From Patiria miniata (lineage: Eukaryota; Echinodermata; Asteroidea; Valvatida; Asterinidae), in contig NW_024037069.1 in the NCBI RefSeq assembly GCF_015706575.1, forward strand, positions 37,717,315-37,781,314: a stretch of DNA of 64,000 nucleotides, given 5' to 3'. Shown piece by piece: positions 26,001-34,501 of the stretch. The notes below the pieces were generated by a model that was given only the letters and a program-made list of their open reading frames with translations, was not told the origin of the DNA and searched no databases. The first letter of the stretch is position 1. The number at the start of each line of letters is the position of its first letter. Position numbers and translations under genes: made by a program.

Positions 26001-29000
26001 CGCGTTTAACCTATAAAATTAATGTGCGTTCAACCTGTGAAAGCTAGCAACATGTAATGTGCGTTGTTTGACGGGCATGCGCGCGCACGTGCATTGTAGG
26101 GCGATACTATTGTCCAGTATGGGTAAATTATCTATGGGGTAAATAGCACTGCGTACATGTTTCCTTATGTTCACGTACGTGACTGGGTGGCTGCACGAGC
26201 ACATGCATTTTTGCAGTCGACTGAGCAACCGTCGATGTAGTTATATGGGTATTTCACTGGAATTCCTGGAATTAAAGTGGAGATTGTCTGTCCACATGTA
26301 AAAAGATATGTGCGTTCAATCTGTGACAAACACCACTGAATCGTGTGCGTTGTTTGCATGAGCGGTCAAGCAATTTGCCCCTCCCGAACAGGCACATTTT
26401 CAACTTGCCCCTCCCGAACAGGCAAATTTTCAACTGGCCCTGCACTAGTCCTTACTCTAATTCCAGGAATCTCTGTCTGCATCGTATGAAGTTGAAAATC
26501 GGCGGGTGTATTGCTCGGGACAACAGAATGTGCAGTGTCAAGTTGGAAGTGGTTTGGACGAGGGGTTCTCGAAAAAGCTGCAAACAAGCAGCATTTTTTG
26601 AGCCTCAACGTGGCAGATTATATACCTAGAACACGCGCAGTCCTTTTCAATTGTTTACATCATGTTTGAGCTAAAGCGCGCGTCCTCGCATAGAATAAAA
26701 AGCCGCGTGTAAAATAATATGCCGCGTCAATCATAGATATAGTTCTATATCTATGGCGCCAATATGCCGCGTCCGCGCATAGAATAAAGGGTAAATAAAC
26801 AATGGTACACTTTTCTTCCTCAGAATCGTGTGCGTTGTTTGCACGAAAAGTTCTCAAAAACGCAGCGGTCAAGCAATTTGCCCCTCCCGAACAGGCACAT
26901 TTTCAACTTGCCCCTCCCGAACAGGCACATTTTCGTCCTTTTCAATTGTTTACGTCATGTTTGAGCAAAAGCGCGCGTGCTTAATATGACGCAACAATTA
27001 AAAAAGGACGGGCACATCATGGGGTTCTTTTCAATTGTTTACGTCATGTTCGAGCTAAAGCACACGTGCTCAATATGACGCAAACAGTGCAAAAGGGACG
27101 GGCACATAGGGCGATAGCACTGCACACCATGTCTTCGTACGTACATATACGTGAGTGGCATGCACTGTCACATGCATTTTGTAGTCAACTGAGCAACCAT
27201 CACTGCACTGTATGTAGGCGGTCGACTGACGGAGCAACTCTAATACAATATGGTATCGCCCTACAACTACGCCCTACAGTTGTAGGGCGATACCATATTG
27301 TCCGGTAGGGGTAAATATCAGTGCCAGAGGGGTGACGACATTTTGTGCGTTTAACTTGCGAGTGTGCGTTCACACCATTGAATAATGTGCGTTATTTGCA
27401 TGAGCTGCAGTTCTACTGCCCCTTCCGAACACGCACATTTTCGACTGGCCCTGCACTAGTGTATAAAATGCATGGAGCGGTCATGATTAAAAAAAAAAAA
27501 TAAGGGTTTCAAAACACACTGCGTGATTTTGTTGGAATTAAAATCCGAGTTTAAGCTATAGATTGCTGATTCCAAAACGCGTAGCTGTTTGACGAATTTA
27601 TTGACTTGCAGGACCTACCGGACTGGAAACTTATATGCGGAGTGTTGACGGCTGTGTTCGTAGATTGCGTCATCTTTGCCGCGTGGATTGCCCTGGATAC
27701 GACGACTGTTACCGGTCGAGATCTTGAGCCCAAGGTGGGTGCACATGAAACAGCCGTATAAACAGTATTATTTTTATTGTTATTGTCCTACATGTTTTAA
27801 ACCGAATTCTAAATGATCAGAAACAAAGAGTGACCTTTTCTTTCATATTCCTAGCAAAGAATGATGCTGAAACTTTGCACATTAGCATGGCTTTGAGGAA
27901 ATTAAGTTTTGTGAAACAAAAAAATCAATCACTTCTTCATTCGTTGGGTCATAAATGAAGACAGAAACGCAAGACGTAGTGTGGAATACTAAGTTTTCAT
28001 AGTTGTTATCAGTCTAATTTTTTTACAGCTTGACACGACAGAGCCAGAGAAGGAGATTTATGATGTTCCGATCATAAGGTATTGCAGCAGTGACCATGCT
28101 CTGTACTTCACCATCGCCCTCTACGGCCTGAAGGTAGTTCTCTTGACCTTTGGCCTTTTCTTGGCCTGGGAGACAAGAAACATCGCCGTGACACGACTTA
28201 ATGACAGTAAGAGAATGCATAATGATGAAAACAAAATCATTTCTAGGTTCTATTCTTTTTGTTTCATTTTCTATTCAAAGTTATGATTTGTTTTATTAGT
28301 GATGACTATACAGTATTATGTCCCCAAAAAGTGTCCGTCTGACTGTTTTTAAAAATAACTACAAAACCACAAGGTCAATTAGGAACATTGTTGGTTGGGC
28401 AGATACTTCTTATCCTTGGCCTCAACCCCTTAAGAGTTTCATTTAATTTCAGTCACGCATCACTACACAACAATTGATCACAACAACATTTTTGGACATT
28501 GTGACCAAGTTCCATCCTTAATCTTTTTCAGTGCTGTCTTATGTAAGCTGTGTAAAATCCTGCATGTTGTGATAAAAAGGCTGATGTGGTTTGGGATTGG
28601 AATCATTTGCCCTTGGTCATTCAACTGAGGTCTTCCCAAGACGACTGATAGCAAGGCACATGATTCCAATCCCAACTGCAGCCCTTTTCACAAAATGTTC
28701 ATGTGTCCAAAAATGTTGTTGTGTCCAAAAAAATGTTGTTGTGATCAATTGACAATTGTGTTGTGATGCGTGACTGAAATGGAACTCATAGGGGTTGAGG
28801 CCAAGGCTCAGGAGTATTTGCACAATCAAACAATTTCAAAATTGACTTCATGGTTTGGTAGTTATTTTAAAAATAGTCAGACGGATATTTTTGTTGGGAC
28901 ATACTGTAGTTTGGCCATTTTGTTGGGTTTTTTAGGCCGAAATTTCATTTTAGCGAAAGTAATTCAAACTCACGTCTGGGTCACAATACTTTTCAAGTAT

Positions 29001-30426
29001 CTCGGGCGAAGAATACTTTTCTTGGGTGACGATTTTGTTTTGGCTACAGGTAAATACATTGCAGCGTCAGTGTACATCGTCGCCTTGACCATAGCTCTTG
29101 TTGTCCCTACCATGACCGTCCTGGGTGATGACGTCAATATGACGTTTCTGGTTCCCGGGGTTGCCAGAGTGATCGTCAATACTGCAGTGCTGTGCTTGAA
29201 TTTCATTCCAAAGGTAATGCTTGCAACCTCGAACTCAACAGACCATAGTACTTTGCTGTATTAATCCTACTATGCGGTGCAGCACTGAACTCGAACTATT
29301 GTTGATAAAAGGTACATGTCATAAGGTGTCCTGGTAATACCTCACAAGTTAAGCACAAGTCAGTCCGGCCAAGTCAGTCAAACTATCGAATGAACGTTGA
29401 TAAACGTGTTCCTTTGCTACTGTTCATCCTTGGCTAGGATTGTTTTTTCTTCTAAGGGTTCACTTACGACTCAAAAGAAGTATTATACGAACACCAACGG
29501 GGGTCACCAGGGTTTAGCCACTAGAAAATTATCAAATATTTGAGGCAATGAAGGCGCTGCTGGGATAACCTGTGGACTATTTCACATGGGATGAAAACAG
29601 ACAAGTATTAAAGAAGTTGGTCTTTTATTTTCATACCAATCACTCTTAACAAGTATTGTTCTAACTTTGAAAATTAAATGTGTTTTCACTATAGGTGTAC
29701 CTTCTCGTCTCAGTGAAAGAGAAGAACCTCAGTTTGAGCATGATGAATTCCATGGGCTATGGTGAGTCCTCCGCGTCCAAAGCTGGACAGGCTTCAGAGA
29801 GGGACAATATTAATGAACTGGAGGAACTCCGAGAAAAACTGAAGCAGGTAGGATATTTACGATGTGTACAACACGAGTGGCTTCAGTTACACCGTGTTTT
29901 GAGTGACTTGATGACACGTGTATTCGTGGGGTTTACAGTCTTAGATAAAAGACACGAAATGAGGCTAAGTGAATGGTGCACTATCAATTTTATAGCATAT
30001 TTAATCTTAGTACCTGATTGACTGACTCACTGACTGACTTAACGTCATTTGTGACTTAGACTGGTTGCCTATTTCACTGACTGTCTTTCACTTGCGACTT
30101 AGACAGGTCTGGGACCAGGTTTACGAGGCTTGCCTATTCATGTATGTGATTTTGCATTAGTCTGGCGCAGCTTGTTCCACATATAGGCCGACTTTCGTGA
30201 TAGGTCTACATTGTTTAGGGCAATAAGTCAAGTCACCATTCGAACGGAGAAAGTGGATTGTTCATTTTCATCTGATTACCGTGCACCGCGGCTTAATCTC
30301 TGAACGTTTTAGCCATTCTAAATCAATTTGTTCGAATTGTTTCTTTTTTTTGTTCTACAGAAGGAAGACCAACTTTTCCTGCTTACTGAGGATATTCCAG
30401 TTAAACAATCCACGGACGTAAATTAG
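7883..30426 (+). CDS. GABA-B receptor-like class C GPCR, copy A (exons 2-17, exon 1 not seen)
   Basis: Sixteen exons join in a consistent frame: 7883-8023, 9218-9385, 9910-10017, 10317-10385, 13211-13411, 14940-15173, 15825-15888, 16215-16298, 18195-18345, 19003-19135, 20523-20636, 27612-27734, 28029-28206, 29050-29213, 29695-29847 and 30361-30426 (716 residues plus stop). The product is most of a Venus-flytrap domain with no cysteine-rich linker, seven membrane helices and a short coiled coil. GABBR2-like marks are IKMSSP before TM2, the cysteines of KCH (top of TM3) and RYCSS (second extracellular loop), and FLAWETRN after TM5. Such receptors work as obligate dimers coupled to Gi/o at the plasma membrane. 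Exon 1 with the signal peptide is missing from the visible flank, so the gene may start further upstream, use another first exon or be dying. Every visible exon is intact. Copy A differs from B by only 3 of 78 residues in exon 7 and 2 of 55 in exon 15. Confidence 0.85.
9218..9385 (+). CDS. Copy A exon 3 (ligand domain, lobe 1)
   Basis: 56 codons, phase 0, AG/GTGAGG borders. YPYTVRAYPSDRSR aligns with the YPYFFRTVPSD motif of GABBR2. The exon's first codon is ATG in this copy (Ile in B), a possible internal start if exon 1 is really gone. Confidence 0.85.
9910..10017 (+). CDS. Copy A exon 4 (ligand domain)
   Basis: 36 codons, phase 0, ending LQNLK before GTATTG. Contains ILEADEVEIVASEGVKN; five residues differ from copy B. 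Confidence 0.85.
10317..10385 (+). CDS. Copy A exon 5 (ligand domain)
   Basis: 23 codons, phase 0: RQDVRIIYTGFSN to KLFCQ. It corresponds to the family's LKRQDARIIVG...ARKVFCE segment. Three residues differ from B. Confidence 0.85.
10522..10830 (-). repeat. tRNA-derived SINE, copy 2, in intron 5 of copy A
   Basis: Reverse complement of the element at 1-270. The tRNA-like head lies at the right end (A box TAGCGGCAGAGC, B-box remnant GGTTCCAACCCC), and the body ends at GTTCCTGTGAACACAGG on the left. Copy B has no such insertion in its intron 5. Confidence 0.75.
10831..11849. other. Intron 5 of copy A, no gene
   Basis: No coding signal. A weak inverted pair (TTTAGAGTGGAA near 11188, TTCCACTCTAAA near 11578) might bound a degenerate element, but the interior gives no support. 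Confidence 0.4.
11850..12480 (-). mobile_element. 3' end of a CR1/L2-type LINE
   Basis: On the minus strand about 12480 to 12304 encode the C-terminus of a non-LTR retrotransposon ORF2, with FPRLWNHLPTSIRDS and FLASLKTHFHDQL before a TAG at 12306-12304. This is the usual WNSLP...FKxxLKTHLF ending of the CR1/L2 group. A 3' untranslated stretch follows and ends in an (AAT)n microsatellite at 11850-11875, as in many of these LINEs. It is a 5'-truncated dead copy within intron 5 of copy A. Confidence 0.75.
12481..13210. other. Intron 5 of copy A, nothing further recognised
   Basis: Frames on the minus strand do not continue the LINE reading with recognisable motifs. No RNA gene seen. Confidence 0.4.
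13211..13411 (+). CDS. Copy A exon 6 (ligand domain, lobe 2)
   Basis: 67 codons, phase 0, GTTGCAG/GTACGT borders. Contains KYVLIPPSWANFEWW and IEPCTEEEIISAV, matching the W-aromatic and CTVDEM motifs of GABBR1/2. Four residues differ from B. Confidence 0.9.
14460..14885 (-). repeat. Dispersed repeat shared with 44340-44775
   Basis: Reverse complement shares TCTATTGGTCGATACCGAGA and blocks around AGGGAAATAAACC and TTTAAAGATTT with 44340-44775 in the same order. It is noncoding and lies in intron 6 of copy A, so it is a mobile repeat and not gene-duplication homology (the other copy sits in intron 11 of B). Confidence 0.6.
14940..15173 (+). CDS. Copy A exon 7 (ligand domain, lobes 1/2)
   Basis: 78 codons, phase 0, TTCACAG/GTAATC. 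VPVTHDGIMSVALALN aligns with APLAYDAIWALALALN of GABBR1; the GABBR1 glutamate position is hydrophobic here. Three residues differ from B. Confidence 0.9.
15825..15888 (+). CDS. Copy A exon 8 (end of ligand domain)
   Basis: 64 nt starting in phase 0 and leaving phase 1. GRVRIEDGQRVAQTVYIDQ matches the GxVxFxxGxR segment of the family. Two residues differ from B. Confidence 0.85.
16215..16298 (+). CDS. Copy A exon 9 (end of ligand domain)
   Basis: 84 nt, phase 1 to 1, TTTTAG/GTAATT. Reads GTSLKNVMQYQIQEAALV then a terminal QWPG before the linker to TM1. Six residues differ from B. Confidence 0.85.
16299..17852. other. Intron 9 of copy A, no feature
   Basis: AT-rich intron without recognisable genes. 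A 14-bp unit near GAGCATTGAGAGCA is repeated in tandem at 17820-17852. Confidence 0.4.
17853..18060. mobile_element. hAT-like nonautonomous element
   Basis: Starts CAGTGTGGTGTAACTAG and ends CGTAATTACGCCACTG, imperfect inverted ends of the CAGTGGCGTAAC type found in hAT elements, around a G- and C-run-rich interior. An 8-bp target duplication is not clear, so it is probably old. Confidence 0.55.
18195..18345 (+). CDS. Copy A exon 10 (TM1)
   Basis: 151 nt, phase 1 to 2. Linker VDGVTRRSLVLEVSS, then TM1 (ILFSLASLGAVLALVFLFL) and basic YKHRR at the cytoplasmic side. Three residues differ from B. Confidence 0.9.
19003..19135 (+). CDS. Copy A exon 11 (TM2)
   Basis: 133 nt, phase 2 to 0, TTAG/GTGAGT. 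RAIKMSSPPLGNLTVVGC runs into TM2; ends IIIKCH with the conserved TM3-top cysteine. Only 3 of 133 nucleotides differ from exon 11 of the otherwise diverged copy C. Confidence 0.9.
19295..19325. repeat. 31-bp palindrome, CATAGATATAGAACT family
   Basis: Two perfect 15-bp arms (CATAGATATAGAACT and AGTTCTATATCTATG) around a single base. Related palindromes lie at 26732-26755 and 44115-44169. Confidence 0.75.
19388..19862. mobile_element. TIR element, GTTTTCCCGGC family, copy 1
   Basis: Ends GTTTTCCCGGCTATTT and AAATAGCCGGGAAAAC are inverted repeats bounding about 475 bp of noncoding DNA in intron 11 of copy A. A relative lies at 21193-21735. The superfamily is not known to me. Confidence 0.6.
20131..20343. 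mobile_element. hAT-like nonautonomous element
   Basis: Begins CAGTGGCGCACCCAGG and ends TGCGCCACTG, typical hAT-type inverted ends; noncoding interior of about 190 bp. Flanking 8-mers AGTAAGGC and AGTGAGTA are only partly alike. Confidence 0.6.
20523..20636 (+). CDS. Copy A exon 12 (TM3)
   Basis: 38 codons, phase 0, TTTCAG/GTGAGT. LERMLISLGLSFAFGSIF is TM3; KTYRIHAIF matches the family's KTWRVHAIF. One residue (K for R) differs from B. Confidence 0.9.
21193..21735. mobile_element. TIR element, GGTTTTCCC family, copy 2
   Basis: Ends AGGTTTTCCCAGCCAATTTC and GAAATTGGCCGGGGAAAACC form imperfect inverted repeats around about 500 bp. They resemble the ends of 19388-19862. Lies in intron 12 of copy A. 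Confidence 0.6.
23003..23158. mobile_element. 156-bp TIR element nested in a CTGT repeat, first copy
   Basis: Imperfect inverted ends GTTCTGACCAGAC...TTGTGGGGTGA and TCACCCCACAA...GTCTGGCTAGAAC, flanked by GTCC on both sides. It splits the (CTGT)n run near the start of unit 2. Confidence 0.55.
24993..25148. mobile_element. 156-bp TIR element nested in a CTGT repeat, second copy
   Basis: Identical counterpart of 23003-23158, 1,990 bp downstream. It was copied together with its host segment, so it predates the tandem duplication. Confidence 0.55.
26732..26755. repeat. 24-bp palindrome, CATAGATATAG family
   Basis: Arms CATAGATATAG and CTATATCTATG around TT. Flanked by two copies of CGCGCATAGAATAAA-like sequence within the last Helitron-like unit. 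Confidence 0.7.
27246..27300. repeat. Perfect 23-bp inverted repeat
   Basis: Arms 27246-27268 and 27278-27300 are perfect complements (start CAATATGGTATCGCCCTAC) around a 9-base loop. It is built from the GTAGGGCGATA motif that recurs singly through the array. Confidence 0.85.
27612..27734 (+). CDS. Copy A exon 13 (TM4)
   Basis: 41 codons, phase 0. DLPDWKLICGVLTAVFVDCV covers TM4, matching WKLYATVGLLVGMD of GABBR1. Four residues differ from B. The preceding intron is about 7 kb because of the Helitron-like array. Confidence 0.9.
28029..28206 (+). CDS. Copy A exon 14 (loop 2, TM5)
   Basis: 178 nt, phase 0 to 1. PIIRYCSSDH carries the loop cysteine; TM5 ends FLAWETRNIAV. Splits the Ser codon of LNDS between exons. 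Three residues differ from B. Confidence 0.9.
28309..28908. mobile_element. 600-bp foldback element in intron 14 of copy A
   Basis: Imperfect arms (about 28309-28610 and 28650-28908) pair from TACAGTA at the left edge to TACTGTA at the right edge, through GTGTCCGTCTGACTG, TTGGCCTCAACCCCT and GTCACGCATCAC. The matching intron of copy B (49202-49438) is only 237 bp and lacks it, so it is an insertion in A or a loss from B. Confidence 0.75.
29050..29213 (+). CDS. Copy A exon 15 (TM6-TM7)
   Basis: 164 nt, phase 1 to 0. KYIAASVYIVALTIALVVP is TM6 and FLVPGVARVIVNTAVLCLNF is TM7. An Arg lies inside TM7 where B and C have Ile. Ends FIPK, the family's FVPK. Confidence 0.9.
29695..29847 (+). CDS. Copy A exon 16 (cytoplasmic tail)
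   Basis: 51 codons, phase 0, CTATAG/GTAGGA. NINELEELREKLKQ is the start of a coiled coil. Five codons longer than in B (KAGQASER against KEK). Confidence 0.85.
30361..30426 (+). CDS. Copy A exon 17 and stop
   Basis: 21 codons and TAG at 30424-30426. KEDQLFLLTEDIP continues the heptads; the last residues differ from B (VKQSTDVN against SSTFHGTHVN). Confidence 0.85.
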   Translation, partial: KEDQLFLLTEDIPVKQSTDVN

Positions 30427-30576
30427 ATTGTGCCTTGGCGTAAATTGGTTAATACAACAGCGTAGTAAAGTGAGTATATAAGGCTAACTCTTGCAACTTG
30501 TGGCAGTCTTGCGGCAGTCCTCATGACATCGTTAGAAAAACCCTAATTGTTAGGATATCGGGATGATAATATTGAT

Positions 30577-30582
30577 AATAAA
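30577..30582 (+). terminator. Poly(A) signal AATAAA of copy A
   Basis: AATAAA about 150 bases after the stop codon of copy A, the first such hexamer downstream. A likely 3' end of the transcript. Confidence 0.5.
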
Positions 30583-33500
30583 TGTGAAGCTTTTCTTGGG
30601 ATTTATGCACCGGCCTCAAATATTGTGGAGAACGGCACCGCATTAGTGACAATGTGGCAGAGGTCGATCAAAGTAAACAAACGTACGCCTATGATTATTT
30701 TTTTGTAAGCTTTCATATTGAAAGAAATTCATTCGAAAATTAGGAGAATTTGTAGCAAAAACATGCCCAGCACATACAGCCCAAATTCTCATCCCTTAAG
30801 AACTTACAAGAATGTTATGTTCATATTTAACTCACTGCCCTTTCAGATCGTCTTTTGAAGTTTGAACAGTTTTCATTCATTGTAGACGGTGTTCCATGCG
30901 TGTATGCCTAGTAAAGTGTCAAGCTCGTTAAGTTACACAGCTTATAACCATTCTCAAATGATACCCTTCAATCTCACCCATAAGCTACTCTTAAGACGTT
31001 AATCCCAACAGACCTGTATTTTTTCCTTCGTTGGTGTTTAACTTTCATTCATAAATACCTAAGACAGTTCACCAATTTATATTGGTAGAGAACGTGGCCG
31101 GTCTTAAAACGAATGATAAAATACGGCTGGCTGGTCTTAAACACTTTTCCAGTGTCCATGAAATTTGGACTCCCATGAAATCCGATGCCTTTTAATGTTT
31201 CATTGGTTGAACGTTCACATTCCTCACGCAGACATGCCCAATACTACCAGTGAATCAGTATTTCATAGTCCAAAATTCACACAACATGCACCAGCACAGC
31301 TGTGTTTTGCGCAAGATTGCGCAGTACGCGCGACAATCTCCTTATATTAGGTAAGGAGTTTTAGAGGGACATTCCATATTATAGTCCGAAGGATGTTTCA
31401 TAAAACATGAAGCAAAATGATTAAACAAAATGGTTGGCAACGTCTAGTTTTTGACTTGCTTGATTTGTGGACCAAATTTTATTTTTTTACCGAAATACCT
31501 TTATGAATGGGAATAAATATGTGCTTGTTTAAGACCGGTTGGAGTCTGGAGTGCTGATAATTACCCGAGGCGAACACCCATCCAGACTCCAACCAGTCTT
31601 AAACAGAGTTTTTAATACCTCCCAAACACACATTATTCACTTATTATTTCAGATGTTTTAATGTGTCTTATTGATGCATGTTGCTTTTTTTTCGAGTGAG
31701 CCTGTTTATGTTTGCAAATTGTAAATAAGGAGCTTCTTGATTAAATGTTTCGATAAGAAATGAACCACTTCACGATGCCTTATAAGAACCAGAAAAAAAA
31801 CCGCGTGACGTATTGACATGAGTTTTACTTATCAGAAAAAAGAAGAAAGGCTTGGTGGCTGGAAATCTTAAACGTTCAGCTTACCATCTTCTGCTCCTCA
31901 CCTGAACCAATCAGTGAAACAATACATGATTTCGAAAACATGTTCCTGTTAACAGCATATACCAAAATACACAAAACGCATTTCACTTCAATCTTAGCCA
32001 AAAGCCTTTCTTCAAATAAAAAAGAACGTGTCTTAATTGTTCAGAATATTAACTGTTAGGTCACAGATCGGTAGCGGACTTTTAATTGTCATTTGGAGTG
32101 GATCGCATCTACTTGGGGGGAAAAAGACAGTCATTCCCGATTTTGTAAAGGCTGCGGGAAAATTTTTCCTATGCATACAACTTTTCTTGCCGTTAATTTT
32201 GGCCTAAACTAAACTTGCACACTGTGATTTTGCACACTTGCAACCTGTTATATATCGTTTTAACATCCTAATATATAGTCACTGTGAGGTAATGACCATG
32301 GAGAACGAAGTATTTTCTTTTGTACTTACACGAAATAATGAATTTCTAATGAAATTATTAATTGACTCGTAGATGAATAAAATTGTACTTTTTACAGGTC
32401 TGGAAACTTTAGAGCGAAATAATAATCAGTTCAGTCTGTTTAAACTAAAGTTTGTACTATATTTCAACCTAATACATAAAAGTTGCCCCGAGGGAAAATA
32501 TTCTTGCGCATAGACGTATACCTTTCAATACTATTTATAAAATCGTATTTTAATGAAGGGACGCACAAACGGTTAGCCCTATTATAAAGAAGGAGTAAAA
32601 TTTCATCAGTGCCTGTCGTAGTGATGAGAACTATATGGAAATGTTACGAAACAAATCTGTCAATTAAACATACTTTAAGTACATTTTAAAGTTATGCACA
32701 AATTAAAATTATTTATTTCAAAATTCTCAATTATATGGAAATACAACAATATTGAATAAAATCTGTTTGCACATGTATATTGATATTGATTGTACTATGA
32801 GTATGCCTAAAATTAAGCATGGTAATTGTATTAAATGGAGAAAAATTTACAATTGTACCTGAAAACGTTAGTACTACATACGGTATAGTCGACCAATAGT
32901 TTCTGATCAAACTTGCTCCAAGATTTCCCGCTACGTTGATAAAGCGCCCCCTCTATTGAGTATTTCAATGCACATAACACATTGGTTCATGCCGATTCAT
33001 AGATCTGAGTATCATCCGTTGTTAACGGAGCCCTCTCTCCGTAACTAACGTCTCATAATAATGTGAGCATACACATTTTATGCGATCCCACGGGGCCAGC
33101 TAATCGGAGTCGACTTTAGGCCTTGTGACGTTATTTCGATCACAAATGTGGACTATCCGCTCCGTTCCCAAGCACCCCCTCACCGGCAAAGGAAGTACAG
33201 TTGGGGGTGACCGACCGACGCCATCTCCTGACTGCAATTCATTTGCCGCGAAGCGCGGCCACTGCGTGTAAATAGAACAAATCCCCTGGTGTGCGTGCGT
33301 CGATCACGCACAAGGAACGGTGCGCGTCAACCAGCAAAATGTCCCACCCATGGGATGTCGTTGTTAGGTAAAAGGGCGCCCTCTTTTGGTAGCGCACGGA
33401 GCTAATAAGCTGTTGATTGGTCAATTTGGCTGCCCACATTTTGTTATACAAGAACGTGTTGAATCAGTTGGTCAGGATCTTGAGGTCAAGACGCAGTCTT

Positions 33501-34501
33501 GTTTTGTATTATTAATCGCCGAATCTGCGCGCATATTATAAACCCTAGCTGTGCAAGGAGATATTCCATACTCGGACTTATTCACAGAATGGTTATATCA
33601 AGATAAAGTTTTCACCTTTTGCGGACGTGTAAGAAACCATAATTTGTGCATTGGTGACACACACAACGTGTATCATACATTGAAAGTAAACGACAGGCAA
33701 AACGTACGCCTACTCCGTCGCGTCCGATGTAATCAACCGGATTTTTTTCGTCTTTTCTCGGGAACGATCAGACATTAGGTTGCTTTCCTTTCAACCAGAT
33801 GTTTGCAATATGATAAGTAAACAATCCAAAACATGAATTTTTCGGGATTTCAGGACGCAGTGCGCCTCTTTAATGGATGTTGTCTGCAAAATCGTCTTGC
33901 TGTCAGCAAACTTGTGTGTTCGTCGGCGAATGTGCCGTAATGAAGAGCGGCACTTATTGTCTGATAGAGCCAATTTTCGTCGTCCGCTCTTCGATTTTAC
34001 GTAGGTCGGGTGACCTGGAAAAAAAATCCTGTCCAATTTTAGCACGGATGTTCTGTCGGTAAAATTGTTGTTTCCCACTCTACATTCAAAGTGGTCTAGA
34101 GATGTTTCTGGATGCAAAGGGCTCAATTCAATGTCATGTGCTGCAGCTGACATTTTGTTTATCCATGCACGAAGACGTGTATGTAAGCGGGAACAAGTCG
34201 AGTGTTTTTGCCTCACTGGCGAACTGGTCTATGCGCGCGCATACTAACAATACATCACAGATCACGCTCAGACATGCCTTCAATAGGCCTATGCCAACCA
34301 CCTGTGAAGTTTGCCCGTCAAATCCGTAAGCTATCAACGTATCAAGTTCCTTATGGCCCATTCATTAGCGCGCGATTCTGAATGTGTGTGTAGCATGACA
34401 TCCCTGCCACATATATTGCCTTAGAACAGACAGAAAAAAATGTAGACCAACATTTTTTGAAAACAGTTTTTGTACTTTCGCGGTACGTTTTGCCATTCTC
34501 A
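30583..34501. other. Intergenic region between copies A and B
   Basis: No coding exon recognised. A short inverted pair (TTTAAGACCGGTTGGAGTC near 31528, GACTCCAACCAGTCTTAAA near 31584) is present. GC content rises at about 33000-33450 and 34050-34400, which may be promoter-proximal sequence of copy B, but no TATA box or initiator can be named with confidence. Confidence 0.45.

Larger units (their letters stand above)
22664..26650 (+). repeat. Tandem duplication of a 1,990-bp segment
   Basis: 22664-24653 and 24654-26643 correspond almost base for base; the only indel noticed is one extra A in the second copy near 26022. Both junctions fall inside the motif CTTTTCAATTGTTTAC, which occurs at each breakpoint. 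Lies within the Helitron-like array. Confidence 0.85.
22201..27459 (+). mobile_element. Head-to-tail array of five Helitron-like nonautonomous units
   Basis: Five consecutive units each begin TC and end CTAG: 22201-22952, 22953-24457, 24458-24942, 24943-26448 and 26449-27459. Units 1, 2 and 4 begin TCTATACTACAATTC; units 3 and 5 begin TCCTTACTCTAATTC. All end GCCCTGCACTAG. The whole array sits between A (22200) and T (27460), the Helitron target, with no target duplication. Intron 12 of copy B has the uninterrupted site between 48503 and 48504, with TGTGTAAAA and GCGGTCATGAT continuing as in copy A after 27459. No Rep/helicase gene is present, so the units depend on another element. I see no convincing 3' hairpin just before CTAG, which keeps the family call tentative. 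Confidence 0.65.

Noticed and set aside
22201-27459. CRISPR-like or satellite array
   Set aside because: Repeat spacing is irregular, units are long and start/end with TC/CTAG, and this is animal DNA.
28770-29264. 164-codon open frame starting in intron 14 of copy A and running into exon 15
   Set aside because: Its upstream part is the right arm of a foldback element. Exon 15 has a good acceptor at 29049 and the same border in B and C.
34457-34501. Upstream start for copy B giving 15 more residues
   Set aside because: That frame begins with TTG; the first ATG is at 34502 and is directly followed by a good signal peptide.
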